Assembly: GCA_029204225.1 (NCBI GenBank)
Contig: CM055093.1
Location: forward strand, 1,162,117-1,226,116
Reading direction: 5' to 3'
Source of the DNA: Diphasiastrum complanatum
Taxonomy: Eukaryota; Streptophyta; Lycopodiopsida; Lycopodiales; Lycopodiaceae
DNA: 64,000 bases
Shown here piece by piece: positions 43,322-55,612 of this stretch. A program made the translations under genes and the position numbers. Each line of letters begins with the position of its first letter. The first letter of the stretch is position 1. Below the pieces are notes generated by a model. That model saw nothing but the letters and a program-made list of their open reading frames with translations, was not told the DNA's origin and did not search any database.

Positions 43322-46300
43322 CACAGATGTGCTTTTAGAGTAGTTGTTTTATTAGTTTTCTTTGTCTGTTTTAGAGTTGCAATTGTCCGAAGACCTTAAG
43401 ATAGCTCAAATATGGCTTAGTGAGTCTCCTTCGGATGCATTAGCTATTATACTTAAAAAGATAGATGAATGATAGTCCCTCTTTGTCAACATAAACAAAC
43501 CAACCATCAAAATCAAGTTTTTGTTGCCAAGAATGGATGATTTAATGGATTGATTAGTTTTAACTTTTGTGTAAGGTATTTCATCGAAGTACGTCTAAGA
43601 TGAAGATACTTGTTAAGGACATACAATAATCAAGAACATACAACAAAGGGTGCACTAGACTTTTTCATTGCTATATTCTTTATTATTCAATTTTATGTAT
43701 TAGGGTCTCAAAATTGCATTGCTTGTTGAATTTTAGATCTTATTGTATTTAGTTATTAATAATAATCTTTGAAGGAGGTCCATTGTCCATCAATAATAGT
43801 CATTCTATGCTTTATTTGTATGTGTAAGTTTATTCATAACTTGATATAAGAGCATTCTCTTGCGTGATTGGAAAAGCGCAAATTTTTGAGTAGATTTATT
43901 CGTATCCACTTTTCTCTCTAGCTTGTTTTTCTCTTTTTGGCTGTTTTTTATTTAATCATTTTTGTTCTCTAGACCTAATTATGATTTGTTTGAAACAACT
44001 TTGATATTTTTTATTTGTCATCAATTTCACTAGTATCAATAGTTCCATAGCATTGTTGGGTGCGTTTGGAGAATTGATTTTCTTTCGTAGTTATTTTTTT
44101 TCATCTTTTTGCAAGACAAATTTTGGAAATAAGCATGTGTACGAGGACACTAGACAAACCTGGAGCACCATTAGTGACTCCATCCTCACTTTCCAAATAG
44201 CATAATTGGTAGAATGGGTTAAATGAAGTATTTTATGTTTAAAGACTTTAAATTATTTGTTTTCTATGATCCTTAGGATCCATTTGTGTCCATTTTGACA
44301 TTCTAGAAGTGAAGTAATTGCAAAGTCAAATTTTACAAAATTTTGTCCTCTAGTATGACATGTTTGTCTTGAATAGATCAACGGTTTTCTCAAATTCGTT
44401 GTACGATCAAAGCATTCTATTGAAAGAAGTTAGAAAAATCTTGAACTACGGTTGGAGACTAAGAGAATCCCCACTCCCCCCACATGACTCATACCTCACA
44501 AATAATGAAAAATTACATACACACAATCAACTAAGAACCTATAACTAGGAAACTTTTCCATTATGAACTTGTTAAAAATGACATAAAATTGCAAGCACCC
44601 ATAAATACTTGATCAAAGTTTTTTTTTGGACTCAAACCTCTAACTTAGACATTTGATTCTATGTGTGGTTTGCAAGGTGGGCCACACAGTGACTCAATAT
44701 TTCATTTTCTTTGTCTACGTCTAAAAGAGAAGCAAGACAATGACATCACAGATTCTCCCAAAGTCTAGAATAGGCAAGATGTAAGGTTAGAGGGCTTTGA
44801 GGATTTCCTCTAATCGTTCCACAAGGATAGAGATTATCCTTTGTCTGTGATGTATCTTCAGTCCTAACAGTACAATGATAATTAGGTAGGGGTGGAGGTA
44901 TATGGTATATTTGGTCCCAATGGAGGGTTAGGATGAAACATCTTTGCATGGTTCGTATAGTGTCTAAGAAATGTTCTTTGTGAAGTTTAAGACTAAGATG
45001 AGAGAATATGTAATTCGGTCCTTGAAGAGGATGTCAGCTTACTTTGCGTATGTGTTCAAGACAAATCAACAAATATGAAAGAACTCAAGCCAAACCTTAG
45101 GAAAGGGCAAATGGTCTTGGAAGATAAAACTTATTCATACTTGACTCGTATCATAAATCCACATATCAGTTATCTAAGCTATAATCCACTTTAGAAAACT
45201 CAAGTATAACTTAGGGTAGACTTTCTGAATGTCTTCTAGGTAGTGATTAGATGAGTTCAAATGAACTCGAGGTCTTTACCTAAATCATAGTTGCGTATTG
45301 CTGTAGTAGACCTTTGAGTTTCGAGCACATTGACCACAAAATGTTACTATCATTCATCACAAACCTTTCGACTTGGATCAATAAAGGAATCGACAAAAGC
45401 TTCACAAGGGCTTCTCTGAATTCTCCGCTAGCTGGTGAAAATGTCAAGTGGTGGTTATTTATACACATTGCTCTGTTTATCAAACGATGACGTTTCTCAG
45501 TTTTTGGGCCTAGTTATTTAGCTAGGCAGTTCTGAAGATTGGCATGTCTACTTGCGATTTAACTAGGATAGTGTATTTCAGCTGTACCTGGTGGACTACC
45601 CGCTCTGGGGTTTCACAGAGGTTGGGCCCGTTTAATGCACTCGCAACTAGTTTCCATGCACAATGAACGTGAAAAACGATTTGAATTTTGACGATTTATA
45701 ACACCTAGCAAGAGTATTGTATGCTAGTTAACTTTAGACCGACCAACCTCATAATAGCCAAACATAGTTACTTTAAATGAAAAAATTTGTTTGCCTAACT
45801 ATGTCAGAATGAAAAATTTTCCATAATAAATACTCTTCAAGCGACTCTAGAATGGCAAATATGGAGTACGATCCAACACGGAACCCAACAAGGTAGATAA
45901 CACATGGGGTAAGCAAAACATCCCTTAAACTTTCACTCTAACCTCTCAAATGAGTCGGTTACATGAGAACCTAGCAATTCGGAACAATAGGAATACCTAG
46001 TTCTAAACCGCACACAACATCGTCATGTTTCGACTGTTGTACTAAGTACGACAAAACGATTTAGTTAAACTTTCGTGAATAAGAGAGACTCTAGTCATGA
46101 ATGCTGCAACCAGATGTGAGGCCCATTGCTCTTTATGACATCAAATCTCATATTTTCGATGAGCTTTGTAGCATAATATCAGACCCATGAACGTCGATGC
46201 AGTTCTGACCATTGTGCGCATGTCGGATCAAGTTGATGGAAAAAGAGAAAATGAAGAAGATTAATGTTTTTAGAATGTGAACTGTGCGATTGAAAAGTGA

Positions 46301-46830
46301 ATGGTTCATTTGAGAGAAAATTGAACCTCAAGTTTCTAGAAATAACAAGCCAGAAAATAAATGGCTAGAAAAATCAGCAACTCCCTATGCTTCACCCAAA
46401 GCGTACAAACACAAATTGCAACACAAATTCACACTCAACCACATGACTATTGGATTATTCTACTATCGGGAGTGATTCATCCGAATAATCGATTTTTAAT
46501 CTTCATCCTTTATTATATCCAGTTTTGCAGTTTCATTTGTGTTCCTACACAGTTTGTAGAAATACTTGGGAATCGCTCAACAGGTGGCTCCGACATATCA
46601 GACATCATTCGACATATCGATGACGTCGACGGAAGTCGAAGGAGTCAACCATGTTGAAGAATGAAAATTATTGTTCCGCCTGATATGAAGCTAAATACTT
46701 GCCCTAACTGCTTTGCAAGTAAATTTCTGGGAGGTTCTAATTGGATGGATGACAGCGCATTACGACCAACTGGCAATTGCGATCTACGACCTGATTAGCT
46801 GTCCTACTGGATTAGCTTAACTTGCTTTAG
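43319..46830. other. No gene recognised
   Basis: AT-rich sequence with only short random frames on both strands. No domain, RNA gene or clear repeat was identified. A TATA-like TATAAATA at 46832-46839 suggests an LTR or promoter beginning to its left. Confidence 0.4.
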
Positions 46831-46889
46831 TATAAATAGCTGATCATCAAAGACTTACGAAGTAGTGCATTGAAGTCTGTAGAAATTTT

Positions 46890-47836
46890 TTTTTAGAGCT
46901 CCATCAGAGTATTGCTATTAGCGCTTATTACTTATTAGCGGAAGTGCATCAGACAGAGTTTTCATTTACTCAGAGATATCTTAGAGTATGTGGGTACATC
47001 TGTTATTGTTTTGTGCTCTCATCATCTGATTTGTACATGCTGCTTACTGAATCAATCTATCTTCTTATTGCGTTCAATAACCCCAATGATCGCCCTTCAA
47101 GATGGGGTTCTGCCAACCTTCAAGCATTTCATACCCTTCTTGCCCTTCTTGCCAAGTGTCCATTTCTCTTTGGAAGGACTTTTAGCTTTCAAGGTCCCTT
47201 CTCCATTATCATCCAAATTTTGCATGATGCTCTTTGTGTTACCCTATGATTGTAGATGGCCTCCATTTTAGTACCCCCTTTCCCTTTCCTTGGTTCTGGT
47301 CCCTCTTGAAGAGCTATTTGTGAGAGCCTTGGGATTGCTTACCCTGGTTTTCTTCTGCTCTTCTTTAGCTATTGGCAGATGTGCTTCTTCTTCCCAAGTG
47401 CTTCTGTTTAGCCTTTAACCTGTTGACACTTTGTTTGTGTTTTTTAACACATTGTTGGGCTTTTTGCTCTGGAGCCTCTGCTTTTACTCTCAAGTCTGTG
47501 TTTTTCAACACAAGCTTCACTTTTCTCTTCTGCCCCTTACCTACTGCTTCATTTTTCCCTCCTGTTTGGTTTTGGATTCTCTACTACAGTACTTGTTGCA
47601 GTCTTAGAGAGTGTGACAACTTCGTTCTCTCCCTATGGCCAAACAAACATGACAAGGTGGTTTCTCCTCCCTCTTTGAACAGATCCCCTCACTTTGCCTC
47701 CCTTCATGGCAGTTTGGATTCTATTTTTGTCTTCATTAGTGCACCCAATAACATCCGGCTTAACCCTAGAGGTCTTCTTCCTCTTTCTTCTGTTGTTAAT
47801 CCTACCCTTAGCTACTTAGAAGCTCTCAAATTCTAA
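46890..47836 (+). other. Hydrophobic open frames of doubtful status
   Basis: Two overlapping + frames (46944-47249 and 46990-47271) and one of 154 codons (47372-47836) read Cys-, Phe- and Leu-rich sequence. I see no domain, and composition fits pyrimidine-rich DNA, not membrane proteins. They may be the reverse of a retroelement. A poly-A tract follows at 47915-47925. Confidence 0.25.
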
Positions 47837-48065
47837 AAATTTCTTTTGGATTTTTTTTTCAAGTGAGAGAGAAGCACTTCATTTTGTCAATTTTGATGTT
47901 TAGTTTCTCTTGCAAAAAAAAAAACTCGCCGGTCAAACTCGCACATTCCTATTCCTATAAACTCGCACGTAAAATCAGTTTTTAGATTTTTTCCAAAGGA
48001 AATGGTGATGCCTCACAGAACGTAATCTGTGGGGCAAATTTTTTTTTGACAAATTTTTTTTACAG

Positions 48066-48144
48066 GCACCTTTCGGACACTGGAAGGTGCACGTAAAAAA
48101 AATTACTTTTTTTTACGTGCATCTTCCGCCCGGAAGGTGTGCGT
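48066..48144. repeat. Two adjacent hairpins
   Basis: GCACCTTTC...GGAAGGTGC (48066-48090, one mismatch) and ATCTTCC-GCCC-GGAAGGT (centred near 48128) can each fold into a stem. They are separated by an A/T-rich palindrome-like ACGTAAAAAAAA...TTTTTTTTACGT. AAACTCGCAC strings occur nearby at 47934, 47957 and 48331. Confidence 0.6.
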
Positions 48145-48450
48145 GAAAAAAAATTTACGTCAAAAAAAGAAAATGTAAAAACAGAATTCACGGAAGGGAA
48201 GGGCCGGCTCCTCGGTCCTTCCGCCCGTGAAAGATTGTGCGCCCCCTCGGAGCAGGACCCCCCCCCCATCAACTCTCTCAAAGTCGCACAATATCCTCCA
48301 TATCTTTGTAAACTTGCACATACCCCTCTCGTTCTAAACTCGCACAAAACGCAATCCCCCTTCCTCATCGGAACTCGCGTCAACTGTGAAGAATTGCCAA
48401 AAATTGGCAAATCTAGCTTGATCAAAAACCATGTAGAATAGTGTAAATTG

Positions 48451-49097
48451 TGTACACAAGTGGGTCCCACACATGTGAGGCCATGATGCCACATGGGAAA
48501 CCCATCCTAATGTAGGTTAGGTCAAGTCAATAGAGTTGGTCATGTCTATTTGGTGGTCATCCCTACTTTATAGGACCTACACCTAAGTTTAAGGTGAAAA
48601 TTTGACCAACTAGCTACCTACCAAGCATAACTCTAGGAAATAGACTAGGGTTTCATTTTAGGTCAAGGAGAGTGAGTTAACTTCCTTATTACATGCTGGA
48701 AATCCACCTAACTTCAAGAAGGAAGTCGAATTTGCTATGTATTCCCTCTCTCCATAGTGAGAAGATAGAAAATTTTTGGAGCTCATTGGCAATCTCAAGC
48801 TAGTTCACTATGTACATTGAGTTTTTGTGATCCAAATGAAACCAAATCAATTTCTACTTGTTTCTTAGGCTAAAGGCCATACTACAGCCTGTATTACACA
48901 CGTGTGGGCTCGGATTTCAATGTTTATCAATGCTTTTGATTGTTAATGCTTGTTGTTTGTCAAATTGCCAATCTAGATCAACTTTTTTGTGTCTAGTTTT
49001 TTGATAGATTGTTAAGCAAGCATCCAATCACTCTTGTGGATCTTTTGTAGATCCATTTATGGTCCTAAAGTACAGTACTTTCACATGGTATCAGAGC
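48451..49097 (+). repeat. Copia LTR and tRNA-Met primer site
   Basis: The primer site TGGTATCAGAGC at 49086-49097 is a perfect match to the standard initiator tRNA-Met site. The LTR ends CTTTCACA at 49085; its start is placed near TGTACACAAG (48451), uncertain by a few bases. It holds a CACACGTGTG palindrome at 48897-48906. No intact gag follows. Confidence 0.7.
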
Positions 49098-49520
49098 CAA
49101 GTACAAGAGCATAATCCATTGATCTAATGCAAATCCATTTTTAGCAAGTTTTGGTGCTAAAAGCTAGTATTGAGAGGGCAAGCTAGAATCTTGATTTTGG
49201 TGAGGAGATTTGATCCCAAACTTGGTAGGGGTCCAAATCCATACTGTCCACATGTGTGGGCACCTCTGAACCTGCATTTAATGCATGGTATTCATTTGAT
49301 CCAAAAAAATTCAATTTGTGAGCTATTGGTGTAATTTTTGGTGGAGATCCTAGGATAATCTACCAAGATCATTTGCCATTGATTAGATTTGAATTTGTTT
49401 CATGGAATCTAATTAATCTAGGCTGAGTTCAAGTCCTATTAAGGTTAAAAACAGGTCTTGAAAGTACACCAAGAAGGAAAAAAGAGATTAAGTCATTTTT
49501 TTGTCCAAAAATAGCCAAAT

Positions 49521-49868
49521 TTGGCAAGATTTGATTGTAAGTAGATTTCACATCATCTTATCTTCATTCCAACTTTGTGAGGGAGTGCTAGAACTGAGAT
49601 TATAAGTCCATTTGTTGGATTAGAAATCTAATTTGAGTGAAAAACTACAAGAGAGAGACCTTAGTGAGTTTCTAGAGACAATCAAATGCATTTCTTGGCA
49701 AGATTTGTTTGAAAGTAGTTTTCACTTCATCTTATCTTCATTCTAGCTTTGTGAGGGAGTGATAGAACTGTGATTATAAGTTCATTTGTTGGATTAGAAA
49801 TCAAATTTGAGTGAAACACTGCAAGTGTGAGACCTTTGTGAGTTTCAAGTCAATCAAATCTATTTCTT
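49521..49868. repeat. Tandem duplication, period 174 bp
   Basis: TTGGCAAGATTTG starts at 49521 and again at 49695. Each copy continues through CTTCATTC-A-CTTTGTGAGGGAGTG and TTGGATTAGAAATC to AGTCAATCAAAT-type ends. The two copies differ at many positions, so the event is old. Confidence 0.9.
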
Positions 49869-50123
49869 GTTTGTAGCTTCTCCCTCAAAAACCTGAAGAT
49901 TCCTGGTTGTCCAAATCCTCCACAAAGCCGCTAGCCTGCACACATGCCAAAGGGTAAGAGCAGAAGAATCTGTCAGAACGGAATCCCCCAGCAAGATAGT
50001 AGCCGTGTCCAGAGAAAAAGTGAGGCCCCACCGCGAGAAAATGTGACTCAACTCCAGCCAAATATGCCGATGACAGTGAAGGAACAAAGGGAGGAAAGAT
50101 GTAAGATATGTCCGTTTTACCAA
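49860..50123 (-). pseudogene. LINE RT C-terminal zinc-binding tail (fragment)
   Basis: Minus-strand reading ends LTLWHVCRLAALWRIWTTRN followed by LQVFEGEA, resembling the W-x(n)-LWxIWxxRNxxxFEG signature at the end of plant LINE polyproteins. Only this tail is visible. A frame of 87 codons covers it, but it is presumably a dead fragment. Confidence 0.5.
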
Positions 50124-50199
50124 TCATTGCAGCCTGGAATCAAAACAACTATTCCCAGTAAAGGCGCAGCTGAGTGAAGGATGTATGAAGCATCTTTGA

Positions 50200-51940
50200 A
50201 AACCTCTACTTAGCGCTTGAAGAGAGGTGGCTGACTGTGGTCCACCAAAAGTTTGTCTTGTGAAAAACAAAGTGAAGAAGAAATGGTTGCGCTTCGCCTT
50301 GGCTGAACGGATGAATGGAGCTTGTTGCGAGCTGTGGAGGAGGATTGACATTGTCTTTGTCTCCTCGCGATCCAGCTATGGAAACGCTCTCTCTCGCGCT
50401 TATGATCTCTCTCTCACGAGGCATCCCTCTGTCTCGTTTGTTGATGGCCGCGCTGTCAAAATGGTATAGAGGGAGCCGGCCCATAGTTTTTTTTTTTTTT
50501 GGGAAAAATAGGGTTTGTTTTTTCATGGAGGGGCCCATGGCCTTTTGTAAAAAAAAAAAAAGGACTCAAAATCTTACTTTTTGGGCTTGTGCATGAATGT
50601 ACAATATAGTCAAGAAAGTTATGATTGTAAAATGGTCGGCAATTTTGGAATTGGCTAACTGTTTGCATTCAGTGCTTTTACATGCCTGTTTATCAAGGCT
50701 TGGAAAGGATTTTGACATTTTCTTAGCTGTGAGTTAGTTCGAAATCGGTTTTCTGGAACAACTCAGGAAGATCAGGCTAATAACACCCAGTTAGAGAAAT
50801 TCTGATTTCTTGGTGTTTGTTTGTCAAAATTTAACCTTCGATAATATGCATGTGACTTTGACATTTTCGACTAAGCCGGTTTTTGGGAACTTGAGTACCA
50901 TTGTTCGTGGCCAAGCAGTATTAATTGGTTTCAAGTGGAATTTTTTTGAAGCTGATCTTGACGGAACTAAGGGAGTGGTATAGTTCTCAGGCATAAACCC
51001 GGTCTAGGAATCTGATTCTTTGGTACAATGCTATTTAAACCAATTAATTCTGGAGTATTGGTACTCCCAGTGGATAGAGTTAATTTGTGTTTTGTTTTCT
51101 CCTTTTCAATCGGTAGAACACTGATCAATTGGTTATTGTGGTTTTGATGACTTAGGTCATTAAAATTGAACAAACCAAAACTTTTGGAGATACTTGTTAG
51201 ATAAGTAATGGTGGAAATTCATTGCATTTGGAGGTATTTCTTTATTCAACAATATTATTTGGGGTGAATACAGTGGAGAAAGTACTCGAATTCAAATCTT
51301 ATTTCCCATTAATTATAGATAATTTTAACGAAGTAATTCTTAAGCCAGTAAGTAAAAAAAGAGGGAACAATAATAATAGGAATTGATCGAAAGTAAATCT
51401 GATTTCATTTCCAGTTAAAATCCTATGGTGGTTTGTATATCGATATTTCTACCCAGGTATAGAATAGAGATAAAACTGTTTCAAACTTTTTTCCTACAGT
51501 AATTCATTTTTTTTTTAAAACATTTACTTATGTCATTAAGTCTTCTTGATACCTTACCTGAAAGATTTTCAAGAAACTGAAAATTCTAAGGAGGAAAGAA
51601 GAGTGGACATCAGTGGAAGTAAGTGTGATCAGGAAATGTATTTCACAATTAGGATTTGAGTAACCCCAAAAAATAATTGTTTAATACTAGTTATTAATTT
51701 TCTGGATAGAATTCATTTAGTTGAATTCATAGTTTATATCTTTGTAACCATTGAGTTATCCGCAGTTTTGGGTGTCAATTGTGATTTTAGAAGTAGAGTC
51801 TGATACATGGATTACATTGGATCTACTAGTTGACAGAAGCTTGTCCCTAGATTTGATGCATCAGTAAGGGATTTGAAGCTTATTCATTAATCAAAAAAGA
51901 TCAGGATGTAATATTGAAGTGGATTTGTCGTATCCATCTG
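50200..51940. other. No gene recognised
   Basis: Short frames near 50206-50596 overlap poly-T and poly-A runs and look random. The rest is AT-rich without a domain, similar in character to 3725-5989. Confidence 0.35.
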
Positions 51941-51945
51941 ATAGG

Positions 51946-51999
51946 CATGCCAGCCATCCAAATAAATGGATTCTCCAGTATTTGGGAACAAGAGATAAT
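51946..51999 (+). pseudogene. Copia RT end, short fragment
   Basis: The + strand reads HASHPNKWILQYLGTRD, matching the KWILRYLKGT region after Copia RT. It is isolated, with antisense integrase sequence of another orientation starting about 80 bases away. Confidence 0.55.
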
Positions 52000-52079
52000 A
52001 TCCTATAATGATTATAGGATAGCTAGAAGATCAGTGGATCTCTAGAATATCAGATAAGGCGGTTAGTGATGGATCGATT

Positions 52080-53571
52080 CTGTAAATAGGCAGCTATAGT
52101 AACAGCTTCTGCCCAGAACTTCTTTGGAAGAGAGGCATGGGCCATCATGCTCTTGGCACTTTCGATGAGTATCCGGTTCTTCCTTTCAGCTACACCATTG
52201 GACTGAGGTGAGTAGCTGGTTGTGTATTGTTGAAGTATCTCGTTGGCCTTGCAGAACTCCTTGAATTCTGTGGAGATGTACTCTCCCCCTCCATCTGTGC
52301 ATAGAGCCTTAAAGATAGCCGCGTCTTCTTCCGCAGGCTAGAACCTTCCGGAATTTGTCAAGGATTGTGCAGCCTTCTGTATTGAGTTCAACCTCCGACT
52401 TGAATCAATGATTCTGCTAACTGAGAGCAGATTCTTGGTCAGATTTGGAACGTGGAGAACGTTGGATAGCAACTTGACTTCACCTTGACCCTGACTGTTC
52501 CTTCACCTTCGATTGAATGCGATGAGTTGTCTCCAAGTTGCACAGCTGGAGAGTGGGTGAACGACTTGTAGTCTTTGAACCAGTCGCAGTGGTGAGTCAT
52601 GTGTTGAGTTGCTCCGGAGTCTAGATACCATGAATCGATATCCTATTTTTTTTTTACTTTGGTCATGAAAGTTGCTTCATCTTCTTCTTCTTCTTGTTGC
52701 TGATTTGAGTGACTGGCTGTAGCACTACGTGCTTATTTTTGGAACTGTTTTTTCTTTTTGTTGTTGTACTTTAAAGTTTGGCAGTCCTTGATTTCGTGAC
52801 CAGTCCTCTTACAGTATCTATAGAATAGTTTCTGCACAGGTTAGAATGATGAAGAGCTTGAATTCGATCCTGAACCAAAATTTGGTCCAGACTACTTATT
52901 GCTCTTTTTTTTAGTAGAGCCTGACCTTGTAGATCTCTTGGATCTAAACTTCTGATTTTTTGAATACAGAGCTTGAGGATTCGATCCAGAGCCTGAGGAG
53001 GATGCTGATCTTCTGATCTCCTCTTGTAGGAGCAGCGAGATTACTCTTGATAGAGTGAGGTGCTCCTGGGTAGAAACTGCCATTACCCAATTTTCGTAGG
53101 CTTCAGGTAGACCAGTTTATAGGGTCATGAGTGCATCTGAATCTTCTATGACTGAGCCTGTTGCAGTCATGCTCCATAAGATTTTTGAAAGTGTTGAGGT
53201 GACTTGAAACACTATCTGCTTCAGACATTCTGAGGTTGAAAAATTTATTCCTCAGATGGAGCTTGGATGTAACGTCTCTAATGTCGTAGAGAGTTGCTAG
53301 GATGTCCCATGCATCCTTAGTTGTCTGAACAGCACGTATGTGGCTGATCTGAGTGTCCTTGATGTTGAGGGTGATCATGGCAAATGCTTTGCCATCTCTC
53401 AGTCTCCACTTGGTGATGACAGTAGCATCACCTTCTGTTTTGAGATATGCGCCATCAACGATGTCCCACAGTTCTTTGGCTAGAAGTATAACCTTCATCT
53501 TGAATTTTTCAGAGATGGTAGTTATCTCCATCGAGTTTGTCAATGAGAGATGAACTGGATGATGGATCCAT
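52080..53571 (-). pseudogene. Copia gag, protease and integrase half
   Basis: Minus strand from ATG at 53571 (MDPSSSSSLIDKLDGDNYHL) reads gag with WDIVDGAYLKTEGD, then AWDILATLYD and HLRNKFFNLRMSE. A zinc knuckle-like YCKRTGHEIKDC lies near 52795 and the protease WYLDSGATQHMTHH near 52610. NVLHVPNLTKNLLS follows, then integrase LCTDGGGEYISTEF with [13 protein letters not shown] and FWAEAVTIAAYLQNR, ending at about 52080. The Trp after DNYHL is a stop and frames change several times. No RT follows on this strand; RT and RNase H of a Copia lie on the other strand at 54490-55612. Confidence 0.88.
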
Positions 53572-53672
53572 CCTGGTTGGACTAGGTCGTTGGTAAAAAC
53601 AATGATTGTCTAAACATTGTTGGCTGCGTGTTTGCTTGAAAGTCGTCTTGATTGAAACAAGACTGATAATTT

Positions 53673-53684
53673 GCTCTGATACCA
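53673..53684 (-). promoter_or_regulatory. Copia primer-binding site, initiator tRNA-Met
   Basis: GCTCTGATACCA on the + strand is the exact complement of the TGGTATCAGAGC primer site. It directly abuts the LTR edge TGTCG at 53685. Confidence 0.9.
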
Positions 53685-54411
53685 TGTCGTAAAACGGTCG
53701 TCGTGAGCACAACGGAGGCTCGGTTGCTCAAAGCGTAGGCTTGTAGGAACGGAAACGCAACAATTAGCAGTAGAATATTCAAGTAGAATAATTCATAAAG
53801 TTTACGCAAATGAACGAAGTAGCAGTGAGAAGAAAAAAATTGCACTCTGATAAAATATCAACAGTGAGTACAATGGCTTGAAGTAATAACTTCAGCTTGC
53901 TGAGCGTGATAATGCTGGCTACAGATAACTCTGATTGAAAGAGAATTGTCAAAGAATTATTCCTTAACGCTTACATAGCTTGATTCAGCTAATATAGAGA
54001 TTTACAAGAGAGAAATTATCTTACAAGCCTTTAAGGCTATTTATGCCAGTCTTTGCATATGTACAAAAGTTGGTAACCGTCAACCGCCTTTGGGATAATT
54101 GTTTGTCCAACTGTTTTAGGGTTACTCATCCATTGGTGAAGTCGGTCAGCAAAAAGCGAAGAAGGCGAAAGTGCCTAAAATTGATTTGTAAGGTATTCTG
54201 GCCACTTGGCCAGAGTGTCGCATTTTTCGCTATGGAGCGAAAAAGGCAAAAAAGACGAAGGTGTCTTGAAAATGATTTCTAAATTATTCTGGCCACTTGG
54301 CCAGTGTGTCACATTTTTTTGCTATGGAGCGAAAAAGGCGAAGAAGGCGAAGGTGCCTTTAAATGATTTCTAAGTCATAGAAAAAATCTCGAAGGGAAAA
54401 ATGTCAAGGCC
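53685..54411 (-). repeat. 5' LTR of the antisense Copia
   Basis: The inner edge at 53685 is fixed by the primer site. The outer edge is tentatively at AAATGTCA (54411) because it would give a TG start on the minus strand. It contains a 90-bp tandem repeat. Confidence 0.55.
54156..54360. repeat. 90-bp tandem repeat with palindrome, 2.3 units
   Basis: The near-palindrome CTGGCCACTTGGCCAG occurs at 54199-54214 and 54289-54304, exactly 90 bp apart. Each is preceded by GCGAARAAGGCGAARGTG-like purine-rich sequence and followed by CGCTATGGAGCGAAAAAGGC. A third partial unit starts near 54328. Confidence 0.92.
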
Positions 54412-54489
54412 TAGAAAATATGCTCATTGCTTGAACGATTTGTTTACGGCTGAGCATAAGAAATCTAGCACTACCAAGGGAGATCATCA

Positions 54490-55612
54490 GGGTTGTTGTG
54501 TATGTGGACAACACCCTGATACTATGCAAAAGCAAAGGCTTGATTGCAGGAGTGAAGAATGAGATCTCGAAACATTTCAAGATAACAAACCTAGGAGAAG
54601 CCAGATGTTATCTAGGCTTGCAGATTGACCGCAACTATGATGAAGGAAAGCTATACCTTCACCAGTCAAGATACACCTAGAAAATCCTAGATGATTTCGG
54701 GATGACAGAATGCAAAGGGGCAAATACCCCAATGCTTGTAGGGACAGTCCTGACGAACACAGATTGTTCAAAGACAAAAGAAGAGCAGGAGATGATGCAG
54801 CACACGCCTTATAGGAGGCTGATGGATTTTTGATGTATCTAGGAGACAACACACACTCCGACATTGCTTATGTCATGTTCAGAATGAGTCAATTCAACAC
54901 GAATCCAGGCTTAGCACGCCGGAAAATCGCAAAGCGAATCTTACAGTACCTTCAACAGACGAAGGATTATGGGCTGTGTTATTCTTGTGATGTAGGTTTT
55001 CAGATGCACTCCTACAATGATGCTAGCTGGGCATCTCTCAAGGACGACTGTAAAAGTGTCTCAGGAGGGTGCACCATTGCAACAGGCAGAACAATTCTCT
55101 GGGTCAGCAAGAAACAGACCATTATAGCTCAATCATCCTGTGAAGCAGAATACGTTGCAGCCGCAAAGATGGCCAACGAAATCACATGGATGAGACAGTT
55201 CCTTGATGGACTGGGTGAAACCAACCAAGAGCCACTAATTCTACAAATGGACAATACTTCTGCAATTCACCTGACAAAGGATCCTGTGTTTTACTCAAAA
55301 ACGAAACACATCGCAATCAAGTATCACTTGATAAGGGACCTGGTCACTAGAAGGGAATTGAAGACCAGCTTCATTGGCATGAAGCAAATGGTGGCGGACA
55401 TTTTCACCAAGGTCCTAGACAAAGGTTTGTTTGATAGGCAGAGGAAGAGTCTAGGAGTTATAAAGCTACCATGCTTTGAGAGGGAGCTGAAGAACCAAAT
55501 TGTTTTCGACCATAAAGCTATGATAGCTTTAGAGCTCAAGGTAGAAGAGAAACAAGGGAGATGCATGGTACAATCCACATTGTTCTTGTTTCTTTTTACT
55601 TTTTGTTCATAA
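54490..55612 (+). pseudogene. Copia RT C-terminus and RNase H
   Basis: The + strand begins right at the RT active-site motif (VVYVDNTLILCKS, with YVDN in place of YVDD). It continues through HFKITNLGEARCYLGLQI, a stop at 54678, another at 54834, then an open 260-codon frame. That frame holds RPDIAY-like SDIAYVMFRMSQF, RILQYLQQTKDYGL, the RNase H start DASWASLKDDCKSVSG and SCEAEYVAAA, then QMDNTSAIHLTKDPVFYSKT and MVADIFTKVL. About 55 unusual residues follow the normal RNase H end. Everything before the YVDN motif is missing. Confidence 0.9.

Noticed and set aside
46944-47836. Cys/Phe-rich frames as a membrane protein gene
   Set aside because: Overlapping frames have similar composition, reflecting pyrimidine-rich DNA. 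No domain, consistent start or splice pattern was found.
48060-48494. Minus-strand 144-codon frame
   Set aside because: It covers two hairpins and C-rich runs, and no domain or conserved block is visible.
50206-50596. Overlapping frames near poly-T/poly-A runs
   Set aside because: Short, mutually overlapping on both strands and without any domain.
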